DNA of 32,767 bases from Arthrobacter sp. Alg241-R88 (GTDB taxonomy: Bacteria; Actinomycetota; Actinomycetes; Actinomycetales; Micrococcaceae): positions 1,013,331-1,046,097 of the forward strand of contig NZ_UNRG01000001.1 of NCBI RefSeq assembly GCF_900537115.1. Direction: 5' to 3'. The position numbers and the translations under genes were made by a program. Position 1 is the stretch's first letter, and every line of letters begins with the position of its first letter. Below, in pieces: positions 7,172 through 14,720 of this stretch. The notes beneath the pieces are model-generated. The model saw only the letters and a program-made list of their open reading frames with translations, had not been told where the DNA came from and made no database searches.

Positions 7172-7196
7172 TGAATAGCGGCTAGAATACTGAACA
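7172..7196. promoter_or_regulatory. Divergent promoter with two TGAA half-sites 19 bp apart
   Basis: ACTGAATA (7170-7177) and ACTGAACA (7189-7196) are direct repeats, read TTCAGTAT and TGTTCAGT on the other strand, with the same 19-bp spacing as upstream of the MFS gene. A plus-strand -10, TAGAAT (7183-7188), lies between them. A regulator bound here could control both divergent genes. Confidence 0.5.
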
Positions 7197-7228
7197 AATC
7201 TTGAAGCACAACGACGTGAGGCTGACGT

Positions 7229-8158
7229 ATGCAAGGTAGAAGAGCGGGCTTCGTGGGCTTGGGTCTGATGGGCTTCCCGATGGCTGCCAATGCCATCCGT
7301 AACGGGTGGCAGATCACGGGATGGAACAGGTCGCCCGGTCCCGCCGTCGAGCTGCAGAAGGTCGGCGGCGCAAACGCAGCGAGGATCGAGGACCTGCGCG
7401 AGCTCCCGGTGATCGTGTTTATGCTGCCGGACCTTGCCCATATCGAGGAGGCGGCCGCCGGGCTGCTTGGGAGCTGGGAAAATCAGCCACCGGCGCCGGG
7501 CACTATCGTGCTGGTCATGAGCAGCGTCTCGCCCGCTGCGGTAAGGGCCTTTGGCGAACGCGTTGCGGCACTAAGCCGCGGCCACGTGCAGGTAGTGGAC
7601 GCTCCGGTCAGCGGAGGAACAAAGGGCGCTGCGGAGGGAACGCTCGCCATTATGGCCGGCGGCGATGCTGCGGCTTTTAGGAGTGTTGAGCCCCTGCTGC
7701 AGTCCATGGGTACCACGGTGCGGCATCTGGGCCCGCTGGGGGCTGGATCCCTCGCGAAGGCATGCAATCAGCTGGTTGTGGGAACCACGACGGCGGCGCT
7801 CGCCGAGGCTGCCGAGCTTGCCGAGCGTTCCGGGCTGGACCCCGCGGCGCTGTTCGAGGTGCTGTCGGGAGGGTTGGCCCGCAGCAAGGTACTGGACATC
7901 GTGGGTCCGCGGCTGGTCAGTAGGGACTATGCCCCCACCGGGCCCGCTAAATTCATGCACAAGGACCTCTCCTTTGTTGTGGAGGCAGCGCGGGCTTCCG
8001 GAACGGCAGTGCCCATGGCGGCAGCCGGCGTCGAACTTTATGCGGAATTGAAGCGCCAGGGCCTCGGCGACCAGGACCTCGCCGTGGTGCGCCAGGCTAT
8101 TTCACACCTCAGCGGACGAGCCACGGAAACCGTGGCGGAAGGAACAGTAAAGTCATGA
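7229..8158 (+). CDS. NAD(P)-dependent beta-hydroxyacid dehydrogenase (HIBADH/tartronate semialdehyde reductase family)
   Basis: A 309-residue oxidoreductase of the 3-hydroxyisobutyrate dehydrogenase family. Seen: nucleotide-binding GFVGLGLMG (7-15), substrate-binding DAPVSGGTKGA (124-134), and catalytic Lys177 in GAGSLAKACNQL, with the usual Asn replaced by Gln after AC-N; HKDLSFVVEAA closes the C-terminal helical domain. Family members oxidise 3-hydroxy acids such as 3-hydroxyisobutyrate, D-glycerate or L-threonate. ATG 7229 has GTGAGG 7 nt upstream. Its stop overlaps the next start (ATGA), so it is the first gene of a coupled operon with the SDR and the idonate-dehydrogenase-like gene. Substrate not certain; a sugar-acid breakdown product fits the context. 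Confidence 0.9.
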   Translation: MQGRRAGFVGLGLMGFPMAANAIRNGWQITGWNRSPGPAVELQKVGGANAARIEDLRELPVIVFMLPDLAHIEEAAAGLLGSWENQPPAPGTIVLVMSSVSPAAVRAFGERVAALSRGHVQVVDAPVSGGTKGAAEGTLAIMAGGDAAAFRSVEPLLQSMGTTVRHLGPLGAGSLAKACNQLVVGTTTAALAEAAELAERSGLDPAALFEVLSGGLARSKVLDIVGPRLVSRDYAPTGPAKFMHKDLSFVVEAARASGTAVPMAAAGVELYAELKRQGLGDQDLAVVRQAISHLSGRATETVAEGTVKS

Positions 8159-8925
8159 GCTCTCTTTTTGACCTGACGGGGCGGGTTGCCCTGGTGACGG
8201 GTTCGAGCCGGGGGATCGGCAACGCTCTCGCCCGGGCATTGGCGGACGCCGGTGCAACAGTGGTGCTGAACGGTATCAACGGGGAGCGGCTCAAGGATGC
8301 CGCTGCCGCCATGGCTGCCGACTTCGCGCCGGGCCGGGTGCACAGCGTTGCCTTTGATGTCACGTCCGACGCCGAGGCCGCGCGCGGCATTGCCTGGGTG
8401 GAAGAACACGTGGGACCGCTGGAGATCCTGGTGAACAACGCGGGCATCCAGCACCGGGTGCCGATGCTGGAGCTGGACGTGAAGGACTGGGAACGGGTCA
8501 TCTCCACTGACCTGACCAGCGCCTTCCTGGTGGGGCGGGAAGCGGCCCGCTTTATGATTCCACGCGGGCACGGCAAGATCATCAACATTTGCTCGGTCCA
8601 GACCGACCTGGCCCGGCCCACCATCGCCCCGTACGTCGCGGCGAAAGGCGGGCTGCGGAACCTGACCCGGGCCATGACGGCCGAGTGGGCAGCGTCCGGG
8701 CTGCAGATCAACGGGATCGCGCCGGGCTACATCCACACCGAGATGACCCAGAATCTGGTGGACGATGAGGCCTTCAACTCCTGGATCCTGAGCCGGACCC
8801 CCGCGAACCGGTGGGGGACCGTGCAGGACCTGGCCGGCCCGGCGGTGTGGCTGGCGTCCAGCGGTTCGGACTTCGTGAACGGGCAGACAATTTTTATCGA
8901 CGGCGGAATGACGGTGGTGGTCTGA
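8155..8925 (+). CDS. idnO: SDR oxidoreductase, gluconate 5-dehydrogenase-like
   Basis: A 256-residue classical short-chain dehydrogenase. Seen: TGSSRGIG (15-22), NNAG (94-97), catalytic Ser147, Tyr160 and Lys164 (YVAAK), and GIAPGYIHTEMTQ in the substrate loop. The N-terminus SLFDLTGRVALVTG, the NAGIQHR segment and the C-terminus resemble IdnO/Gno enzymes, which reduce 5-keto-D-gluconate to D-gluconate. It overlaps the previous gene by 4 bp and the following gene by 1 bp (TGATG). The adjoining idonate 5-dehydrogenase-like gene makes the first step of the same route, which strengthens the assignment. Cytoplasmic. A related SDR activity cannot be excluded. Confidence 0.85.
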   Translation: MSSLFDLTGRVALVTGSSRGIGNALARALADAGATVVLNGINGERLKDAAAAMAADFAPGRVHSVAFDVTSDAEAARGIAWVEEHVGPLEILVNNAGIQHRVPMLELDVKDWERVISTDLTSAFLVGREAARFMIPRGHGKIINICSVQTDLARPTIAPYVAAKGGLRNLTRAMTAEWAASGLQINGIAPGYIHTEMTQNLVDDEAFNSWILSRTPANRWGTVQDLAGPAVWLASSGSDFVNGQTIFIDGGMTVVV

Positions 8926-9995
8926 TGACACTGGATACAGCGCTCTCCACCCCGGTCCTTCCCGCCACCGGTCCGGCCGTGGTGGCCCACGCCGCCGGGG
9001 ACCTCCGGATCGACGAACTGACCCTGGCCGCTCCGGCCCCGGATGAGGCGGTGGTCGAGGTGCACTACGGCGGGATCTGCGGTTCGGACCTGCACTACTG
9101 GCTCCACGGAGCCGCGGGCGAGTCCATCCTGAAGGCCCCCCTGGTGCTCGGCCACGAGATCTCCGGAACCGTGGTCCGCGCCGCTGCCGATGGAACCGGG
9201 CCTGTAGCCGGCACTCCGGTGGCGGTCCATCCGGCCACCCCCGGTCCGGGCGCTGCCCGGTACCCGGCGGGCCGGCCCAACCTGTCCCCGGGCTGCACCT
9301 ACCTGGGCAGCGCGGCCCGTTTCCCGCACAAGGACGGCGCGTTCAGCCGGTACGTGAACCTCCCGGCCCGGATGCTCCGGGCCCTGCCGGGCAGCATCAA
9401 CCTGCGCACCGCGGCCCTGATCGAACCGGCCTCCGTGGCCTGGCACGCAGTGGCCCGGGCGGGGGAGGTAGCAGGTAAATCAGCGCTGGTGATCGGCAGC
9501 GGCCCCATCGGCGCCCTGGCCGTCGCGGTCCTGAAGCGGGCCGGCGCGGCCCGGATCACCGCCGTCGACATGCACCAAAAGCCCCTGGAAATCGCGACAG
9601 CCGTGGGAGCGGACCAGGTGCTGCAGGCCGGGGACGCTGCGGCGATCGCCGCCGTCGAGGCCGACGTCGTCATCGAATCCTCCGGCAACCATCACGGCCT
9701 CGCCTCCGCCATCCAGGGCGCAACCCGCGGCGGCACCGTGGTGATGGTCGGTTTGCTGCCCACCGGCCCGCAGCCGGTCCTGATCTCCCTGGCCATCACC
9801 CGCGAACTGGAGCTGAAGGGGTCCTTCCGGTTCAACGACGAGATCGACGACGTCATCGCCGCCCTCGCCGACGGCACCCTGCACATCGACCCCGTCATCA
9901 CACACGAATACCCCGTCGAGCAAGCACTCGAAGCCTTCGACGTCGCACGAAACTCCGCCGAATCAGGCAAAGTACTGCTGAGTTTTGCTTCCTGA
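8925..9995 (+). CDS. idnD: Zinc-type alcohol dehydrogenase family protein, L-idonate 5-dehydrogenase-like
   Basis: A 356-residue medium-chain dehydrogenase predicted to oxidise L-idonate to 5-ketogluconate. Seen: catalytic zinc ligands Cys52 (GICGSD) and His77-Glu78 (LGHEISG), Glu167 (LIEPAS), Rossmann GSGPIG (191-196), and FPHKDGAFSRY, which matches the FPHxDGGFxRY segment of IdnD. The structural-zinc lobe, CxxCxxC...C in the E. coli enzyme, is replaced by ATPGPGAARYPAGRPNL with no cysteine, so that zinc is lost. ATG 8925 overlaps the SDR stop (TGATG) and is chosen over upstream in-frame codons inside the SDR gene. It is the last gene of the operon, and its stop faces the GntR gene 15 bp away. 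Confidence 0.87.
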   Translation: MTLDTALSTPVLPATGPAVVAHAAGDLRIDELTLAAPAPDEAVVEVHYGGICGSDLHYWLHGAAGESILKAPLVLGHEISGTVVRAAADGTGPVAGTPVAVHPATPGPGAARYPAGRPNLSPGCTYLGSAARFPHKDGAFSRYVNLPARMLRALPGSINLRTAALIEPASVAWHAVARAGEVAGKSALVIGSGPIGALAVAVLKRAGAARITAVDMHQKPLEIATAVGADQVLQAGDAAAIAAVEADVVIESSGNHHGLASAIQGATRGGTVVMVGLLPTGPQPVLISLAITRELELKGSFRFNDEIDDVIAALADGTLHIDPVITHEYPVEQALEAFDVARNSAESGKVLLSFAS

Positions 9996-10010
9996 CAGGA
10001 CGGGTGGGGG

Positions 10011-10736
10011 CTAGCGGCGAACGGGGATGAAAACGCGCGGCTGTTCGGTCCAGGTATCCGACATTTGGGACATGGTCCGGCGCATGATCCGGTCCGAGGC
10101 GTCACGGGCCGCCTCGGCATCGCCCCGGGCGATGGCCTCGGCAACGTCAACGTGCCACTGCAGGGCGGCCTCGTGCGGATGGTCGGGCATAAGGCCATGG
10201 ACGGTGCGCCCCGTCAGGGTCTCGGCCACCTGCCCCATCAGGTTGGCAAACATCTCATTGCCCGAGCCGGAGAGCAGCAGGGAATGGAACTGGATGTCCA
10301 GCTCCAGGAAGCGGGGCACGTCACCGTTGTGTCCGGCCTCGCGCATGGCGTAGGCGACGTCCACGAGTTCCAGGCGCAGCGGCGCCGGGGCGTTTCCGGC
10401 GGCCAGTTCCGCCGCGGCCGGTTCGACGGCGGCGCGCAGCTCGGCGAGGGAGCGCAGCTGGGCGCCCCGCGCGTCACTGGCCAGGCGCCAGCGGATGACC
10501 TGGGGATCGAACGGGTTCCAGCGGCTCGGCGGCAGGACCCGGATGCCCACCCGCTTGGTGGTTTCCACCAGGCCCAGGGACTGCAGTACGCGGACCGCCT
10601 CGCGGATGACCGACCGGGACACCTTGAGCTCGTCCTCCAGCTGCTCCGCCAGTATCACGTGGCCGGCGGGCAGGTTGCCCGAGACGATTCGGGTGCCCAG
10701 ATTCTCGATGGCACGGTGGTGGAGGCTGGTGGTCAT
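10011..10736 (-). CDS. GntR family regulator, FadR subfamily (FCD domain)
   Basis: A 241-residue regulator: N-terminal winged helix-turn-helix (LAEQLEDELKVSRSVIREAV, then LQSLGLVETTKRVGIRVLP) and a C-terminal FCD ligand domain. The latter shows the metal-binding Asp and His of LELDIQFHSLLL and a later His in LQWHVDVAEAI. Such proteins sense sugar acids, for example gluconate in GntR-type members. ATG 10736 is chosen: TAGGCT lies 7 nt upstream, suggesting a leaderless message, and the conserved domain starts just after; a GTG at 10760 is in frame. It is convergent with idnD and divergent from gnd, and the shared 200-bp region has two inverted repeats. It probably controls one or both. Confidence 0.9.
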   Translation of the reverse strand: MTTSLHHRAIENLGTRIVSGNLPAGHVILAEQLEDELKVSRSVIREAVRVLQSLGLVETTKRVGIRVLPPSRWNPFDPQVIRWRLASDARGAQLRSLAELRAAVEPAAAELAAGNAPAPLRLELVDVAYAMREAGHNGDVPRFLELDIQFHSLLLSGSGNEMFANLMGQVAETLTGRTVHGLMPDHPHEAALQWHVDVAEAIARGDAEAARDASDRIMRRTMSQMSDTWTEQPRVFIPVRR

Positions 10737-10748
10737 GCTGCTAAGCCT

Positions 10749-10761
10749 AGTGGCAGCCACT
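10749..10761. promoter_or_regulatory. Inverted repeat AGTGGC-A-GCCACT at the gntR promoter
   Basis: Perfect 6-bp arms around one base, beginning within the putative -10 (TAGGCT on the minus strand, about 10744-10749). Candidate autoregulatory operator for the GntR protein. Confidence 0.4.
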
Positions 10762-10858
10762 GCACCGCCTGCCTTTGGCCCTGGACGGCAAACGACACAA
10801 AAGGTTCCAATAGGTGGGCGTTACTTTCCTGTGACCCGGTGAATATATATGCTTTATT

Positions 10859-10873
10859 CAGACCCATGGTCTG
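10859..10873. promoter_or_regulatory. Inverted repeat CAGACC-CAT-GGTCTG upstream of gnd
   Basis: Perfect 6-bp arms, 64 bp before the gnd ATG and 15 bp after the AT-rich run GAATATATATGC. The GGTC..GACC core resembles the FadR-subfamily half-site pattern, so it is a candidate site for the divergent GntR protein. Confidence 0.4.
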
Positions 10874-10936
10874 CAACCGTGCTTCCGCGCAAAGGGAGCC
10901 ACTGCACATCCAACGCACGTATGAATTGGAGTTTTG

Positions 10937-12373
10937 ATGTCTGCACACATCGGTGTCACCGGCCTAGCGGTGATGGGCGCCAACCTGGCCCGCAACCTCG
11001 CGCGGAACGGCTTCACGGTCGCACTGCACAACCGTTCAGTGGAAAAGACTGACGCCCTGCTGGAGAAGCACGGCTCGGACGGCGACTTTATCCGCACCGA
11101 AACCCTGCAGGAGCTGGTGGACTCCCTGGAGAAGCCCCGCCGCGTCCTGATCATGGTGAAGGCCGGCAAGCCCGTTGACTCCGTCATCGAGCAGCTCGAA
11201 CCGCTGCTGGAGGCCGGCGATATCATCATCGACGCCGGCAACTCCCACTACGAGGACACCCGCCGCCGCGAAGCCGCGCTGGCCAAGAAGGACCTGCACT
11301 TCGTGGGCGTAGGCGTCTCGGGCGGTGAAGAAGGTGCCCTCAACGGCCCCTCCATCATGCCCGGCGGTTCCAAGGAGTCCTACAAGGCCCTCGGTCCGCT
11401 CCTGGAAAAGATATCCGCCAAGGTCGACGGCGAACCGTGCTGCGCCTGGGTGGGAACCGACGGCGCCGGCCACTTCGTCAAGATGGTCCACAACGGCATC
11501 GAATACGCCGACATGCAGGTCATTGGCGAAGCGTTCGACCTGCTGCGCTCCGGTGCTGGCATCGAGCCGGCTGAGCAGGCCAAGATCTTCTCCGAGTGGA
11601 ACAAGGGCGAGCTCTCCTCCTTCCTGATCGAAATCTCGGCAGAGGTCCTGGGCCACGTGGACGCCAAGACCGGCAAGCCGTTCGTTGACGTTGTTGTGGA
11701 TGCCGCCGGCCAGAAGGGCACCGGCCGCTGGACCGTCATCTCCGCATTGGAGCTGGGCTCCCCGGTCTCCGGCATCGCCGAATCCGTGTTCGCCCGCGCC
11801 CTGTCTTCGCAGGCGGGCCAGCGCAAGCTGGGGCAGGAGCTCCTGGCCGGCAACGAGGCTTCGGTGGAAATTCCGGAGACGTTCGTCGAGGACGTCCGCC
11901 AGGCCCTGTACGCCTCCAAGCTGGTGTCCTACGCCCAGGGCCTGGACATGCTCACGTCCGCAGCAAAGGAATACGGCTGGGACCTGAAGCTGGACGAGAT
12001 TGCTTCGCTGTGGCGGGCCGGCTGCATCATCCGCGCCGAGCTGCTGAAGGACATCACCAAGGCTTACGCAGCTGACGAGAAGCCTGCCAACTTGCTGTTC
12101 GCTCCGGCCTTCACGAAGGCCATCGCCGAGGCTGTTCCGGCCTGGCGCCGCGTTGTTGCCACGGCTGTCCAGCTGGGTATTCCGGTTCCCGTGTTCTCCT
12201 CCTCGCTGGCCTACTACGACGGCCTTCGCCGCAAGCGCGTTGCTGCCGCCCTGATCCAGGGCCAGCGGGACCTCTTCGGTGCCCACACCTACGGCCGTGT
12301 GGATGCAGAAGGCACGTTCCACACCCTCTGGGGCGAGGACAAGTCCGAAATCGAGGCAGTGGACACCCACTAG
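10937..12373 (+). CDS. gnd: 6-phosphogluconate dehydrogenase, decarboxylating
   Basis: A 478-residue enzyme oxidising 6-phosphogluconate to ribulose 5-phosphate, CO2 and NAD(P)H, the last oxidative step of the pentose phosphate pathway. Seen: GLAVMG dinucleotide-binding motif (9-14), HNRS after the second strand (the Arg favours NADP+), FVGVGVSGGEEGALNGPSIM, the catalytic HFVKMVHNGIEYADMQ segment, GTGRWT, and the C-terminal domain expected of the long GndA form. ATG 10937 follows TTGGAG by 5 nt; an in-frame TTG one codon earlier is less likely. A strong terminator follows. The GntR/FCD regulator is divergent from it, and the idonate/gluconate operon upstream would supply its substrate after phosphorylation by a kinase encoded elsewhere. 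Confidence 0.97.
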   Translation: MSAHIGVTGLAVMGANLARNLARNGFTVALHNRSVEKTDALLEKHGSDGDFIRTETLQELVDSLEKPRRVLIMVKAGKPVDSVIEQLEPLLEAGDIIIDAGNSHYEDTRRREAALAKKDLHFVGVGVSGGEEGALNGPSIMPGGSKESYKALGPLLEKISAKVDGEPCCAWVGTDGAGHFVKMVHNGIEYADMQVIGEAFDLLRSGAGIEPAEQAKIFSEWNKGELSSFLIEISAEVLGHVDAKTGKPFVDVVVDAAGQKGTGRWTVISALELGSPVSGIAESVFARALSSQAGQRKLGQELLAGNEASVEIPETFVEDVRQALYASKLVSYAQGLDMLTSAAKEYGWDLKLDEIASLWRAGCIIRAELLKDITKAYAADEKPANLLFAPAFTKAIAEAVPAWRRVVATAVQLGIPVPVFSSSLAYYDGLRRKRVAAALIQGQRDLFGAHTYGRVDAEGTFHTLWGEDKSEIEAVDTH

Positions 12374-12388
12374 TTCCGCAGAACGCCG

Positions 12389-12434
12389 AATGGCCCGCAG
12401 CTCCTGGAGAAATACAAGAGCTGCGGGCCATTTG
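12389..12434 (+). terminator. Rho-independent terminator of gnd
   Basis: AATGGCCCGCAGCTC and GAGCTGCGGGCCATT form a perfect 15-bp stem around a 14-nt loop, 16 bp after the stop; the right arm ends in TTTG. The A/T ends let it work in both directions, so it may also serve cysE on the minus strand. Confidence 0.85.
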
Positions 12435-12468
12435 TTCAGGTCAGCAGGGCGTCAACGCGCACTGAGCG

Positions 12469-13053
12469 TCAGAGGTGGTATTCGATCTCGTACTCAGCCG
12501 GGTCCACGGCCGGCTTGGTCTCCCGCTGCGCATCCCGGTGGCGCCACTTTGCGGGAACGCCGGTAACGATCGATTCCGGCGGCGCGTCCTTTACAACCAC
12601 CGCGTTGGCGCCCACGGCACTGTCCTCGCCGATGGTGATCGGTCCCAGGATCTTCGCGCCGGCGCCAATGGTTACGCGGTCACCGATGGTGGGGTGCCGC
12701 TTAATCCTCGCCAGCGAGCGGCCGCCCAGCGTGACGCCGTGGTACATCATCACGTCCTCGCCGATCTCCGCCGTTTCACCGATCACCACACCCATGCCGT
12801 GGTCAATAAAGAACCGGCGGCCGATCGTGGCGCCGGGATGGATCTCGATGCCGGTGACGAACCTGCCCAGCTGGGAGATCAGCCGCGCAGGGAAACGCAG
12901 GGCCGGGTTCTGCCACAGACGGTGCGTCAGACGGTGGATCCAGATGGCGTGCAGGCCGGAATAGGCGAAAAAGTTCTCGAAAGAACCTCGAGCCGCCGGG
13001 TCGTGGGACCGGGCGGCGTCGAGGTCTTCCTTTAGTCTTGCGAAAAAGCCCAC
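12469..13053 (-). CDS. cysE: Serine O-acetyltransferase
   Basis: A 194-residue left-handed beta-helix acetyltransferase that converts serine and acetyl-CoA to O-acetylserine, the first step of cysteine synthesis. Seen: the N-terminal helical part ([20 protein letters not shown]) and hexapeptide repeats with active-site [36 protein letters not shown] and GVPAKW. It is the short bacterial form (E. coli CysE has about 270 residues). The C-terminus ends IEYHL rather than the Ile that anchors CysE in the CysK active site in enterobacteria. GTG 13053 is the only plausible start. It lies 40 bp downstream of cysK in the same direction, so the two are probably co-transcribed. Confidence 0.94.
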   Translation of the reverse strand: MGFFARLKEDLDAARSHDPAARGSFENFFAYSGLHAIWIHRLTHRLWQNPALRFPARLISQLGRFVTGIEIHPGATIGRRFFIDHGMGVVIGETAEIGEDVMMYHGVTLGGRSLARIKRHPTIGDRVTIGAGAKILGPITIGEDSAVGANAVVVKDAPPESIVTGVPAKWRHRDAQRETKPAVDPAEYEIEYHL

Positions 13054-13093
13054 AAAGTTCTTTCTACAGGAAACGGGCGGATGGCGGTTCTAA

Positions 13094-14029
13094 TCAGCCG
13101 CGGATGTCGTCATAGAGCACGGTGGAGATGTAACGCTCACCGAAGTCGCACACCACGGCCACGATCAGTTTGCCCGCGTTCTCCGGGCGCTTGGCCAGTT
13201 CCAGGGCGCCCCACACGATGGCACCGGAGGAGATGCCGCCGAGGATGCCTTCCTTGACGCCGAGCTCGCGGGCTACGCGGACAGAGTCCTCGAGCGTGGC
13301 GTCCAGGACTTCGTCATAGACGTTGGTGTCCAGGATTTCGGGGACAAAGTTTGCGCCGATGCCCTGGATCTTGTGCGGGCCGGGCGCGCCGCCATTTAGG
13401 ATCGCCGAGTCCTTGGGCTCCACGGCCACGATCTGGACGCCGGGCTTGCGTTCCTTCAGGACCTGGCCGACGCCGGTGACCGTACCGCCGGTGCCCACGC
13501 CCGCGACGAAGATGTCCACGGCGCCGTCAGTGTCAGCCCAGATTTCCTCAGCGGTGGTGTTGCGGTGGATTTCGGGATTCGCCTCGTTGGCGAACTGCTG
13601 GGCCCAGATGGAGTTCTCGGTGTTGGCGACAATTTCCTGGGCCTTTTCCACGGCACCGCGCATGCCCTCGGAGCCCGGCGTCAGCACAATCTCGGCACCG
13701 AAGGCGCGCAGCATGACGCGGCGCTCGGTGGACATGGTCTCCGGCATGGTCAGGATGACTTTGTAGCCGCGGGCCGCGCCCACCATGGCCAGGGCGATGC
13801 CGGTGTTGCCGGAGGTGCCTTCAACGATGGTTCCGCCGGGCTTCAGGGCCCCGGACTTCTCCGCGGCGTCAACGATGGCCACGCCAATGCGGTCCTTGAC
13901 GCTGTTGGCAGGGTTGTAGAACTCGAGCTTGACGGCGACCGTGGCTTCCAGCCCCTCGCTGAGGCGGTTGAGCTTGACCAGCGGCGTGCCGCCGACCAGC
14001 TGTGTTACATCGTCATAGATCCGTGCCAT
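13094..14029 (-). CDS. cysK: Cysteine synthase A (O-acetylserine sulfhydrylase)
   Basis: A 311-residue PLP enzyme that replaces the acetyl group of O-acetylserine with sulfide to give cysteine. Seen: PLP lysine Lys45 in ANSVKDRIG, substrate loop [10 protein letters not shown], phosphate-binding [12 protein letters not shown], and [11 protein letters not shown] near the C-terminus. Length and motifs are those of CysK/CysM proteins, closest to CysK. It is followed by cysE, its metabolic and structural partner. The start region is unusual: TAGGCG lies 7 nt before the ATG with no ribosome-binding site, so the message may be leaderless. An AGATA-N4-TATCT repeat overlaps that box and may be an operator. 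Confidence 0.96.
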   Translation of the reverse strand: MARIYDDVTQLVGGTPLVKLNRLSEGLEATVAVKLEFYNPANSVKDRIGVAIVDAAEKSGALKPGGTIVEGTSGNTGIALAMVGAARGYKVILTMPETMSTERRVMLRAFGAEIVLTPGSEGMRGAVEKAQEIVANTENSIWAQQFANEANPEIHRNTTAEEIWADTDGAVDIFVAGVGTGGTVTGVGQVLKERKPGVQIVAVEPKDSAILNGGAPGPHKIQGIGANFVPEILDTNVYDEVLDATLEDSVRVARELGVKEGILGGISSGAIVWGALELAKRPENAGKLIVAVVCDFGERYISTVLYDDIRG

Positions 14030-14031
14030 GT

Positions 14032-14045
14032 AGATACGCCTATCT
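14032..14045. promoter_or_regulatory. Inverted repeat AGATA-CGCC-TATCT at the cysK promoter
   Basis: Perfect 5-bp arms immediately before the cysK ATG, overlapping the proposed minus-strand -10 (TAGGCG). Its position suits a repressor of cysteine synthesis genes; the regulator is unknown. Confidence 0.35.
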
Positions 14046-14094
14046 TGTGAGGGGTGAATACTGAGGTCAGCCTAACGAGGCCGCGTAACACCCG

Positions 14095-14619
14095 CTAAGC
14101 GTTAAGCCATGCAGAGTAATATTTCCTGGCCTTGGCGAGCTTGGGGTTGATGTTCACCTGGCAGTACCCCTGCTCCGGATGCTTGGCGTAGTAGTTCTGG
14201 TGGAACTCTTCGGCAACGTAGAACCGGGGGAGCCTGCTGACCTCCGTGACGATGGGGTGCGCCCACAGGGCCTGGTTCCGTTCGATGGCTTCCTCGAAGA
14301 GGATCTTCTCTTCGGTGGTCTCGTAGAACATGGACGAGCGGTACTGGGTGCCGACGTCGTACCCCTGCCGGTTGAGCGTTGTGGGATCGTGCAGGGCGAA
14401 AAACATGTCCAGGATGACCTCCGCCGGAATCACGTCCTCGTCGAAGGTCACGGCCACCACTTCGGCATGACCGGTGGTGCCGTTGCAGACCGAGTAGTAG
14501 TCCGGGTGGGGATCGTGGCCCCCCGTGTAGCCGGACACCACTGAGGTGACGCCCTTGGTCTTCTGGTAGACGGCGTCGAGGCACCAGAAGCAGCCTCCGC
14601 CTAAAACAAAAGTTTTCAT
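14095..14619 (-). CDS. msrA: Peptide-methionine (S)-S-oxide reductase
   Basis: A 174-residue MsrA that repairs methionine-S-sulfoxide in proteins and free methionine, reduced by thioredoxin. Seen: GGGCFWC (residues 7-13) with catalytic Cys10, the substrate-pocket segment SGYTGGHDPHPDYYSVC, HAEVVAVTFD, DVGTQYRSSMFY, and a C-terminal GYCQVNINPK that supplies a resolving cysteine. ATG 14619 (MKTFVLGG) is chosen over 14643 because AGAGG lies 4 nt upstream and MsrA proteins begin there. It is upstream of cysK on the same strand with a 65-bp gap and divergent from the Nif3-family gene. Cytoplasmic. Confidence 0.96.
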   Translation of the reverse strand: MKTFVLGGGCFWCLDAVYQKTKGVTSVVSGYTGGHDPHPDYYSVCNGTTGHAEVVAVTFDEDVIPAEVILDMFFALHDPTTLNRQGYDVGTQYRSSMFYETTEEKILFEEAIERNQALWAHPIVTEVSRLPRFYVAEEFHQNYYAKHPEQGYCQVNINPKLAKARKYYSAWLNA

Positions 14620-14720
14620 GACCTCTTCAATGGTTCGCGGCACCGGATGATTCCCTGGCCCTTGTGCGGCGCCGCTTCAAACATGCGGTACGGGCGGGGC
14701 GATGGGGTAAAACTAAGACT

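Noticed and set aside
10065..10937. A 290-residue plus-strand frame over gntR and the gnd promoter
   Set aside because: It is antisense to a clear GntR/FCD regulator and runs through promoter sequence.
11036..12370. A 444-residue open frame antisense to gnd
   Set aside because: Same shadow effect; no recognisable motifs, whereas gnd motifs are complete.
14058..14076. Possible IdeR/DtxR iron box upstream of cysK
   Set aside because: By eye only about 13 of 19 positions fit the consensus and one half is poor; chance matches at this level are expected.
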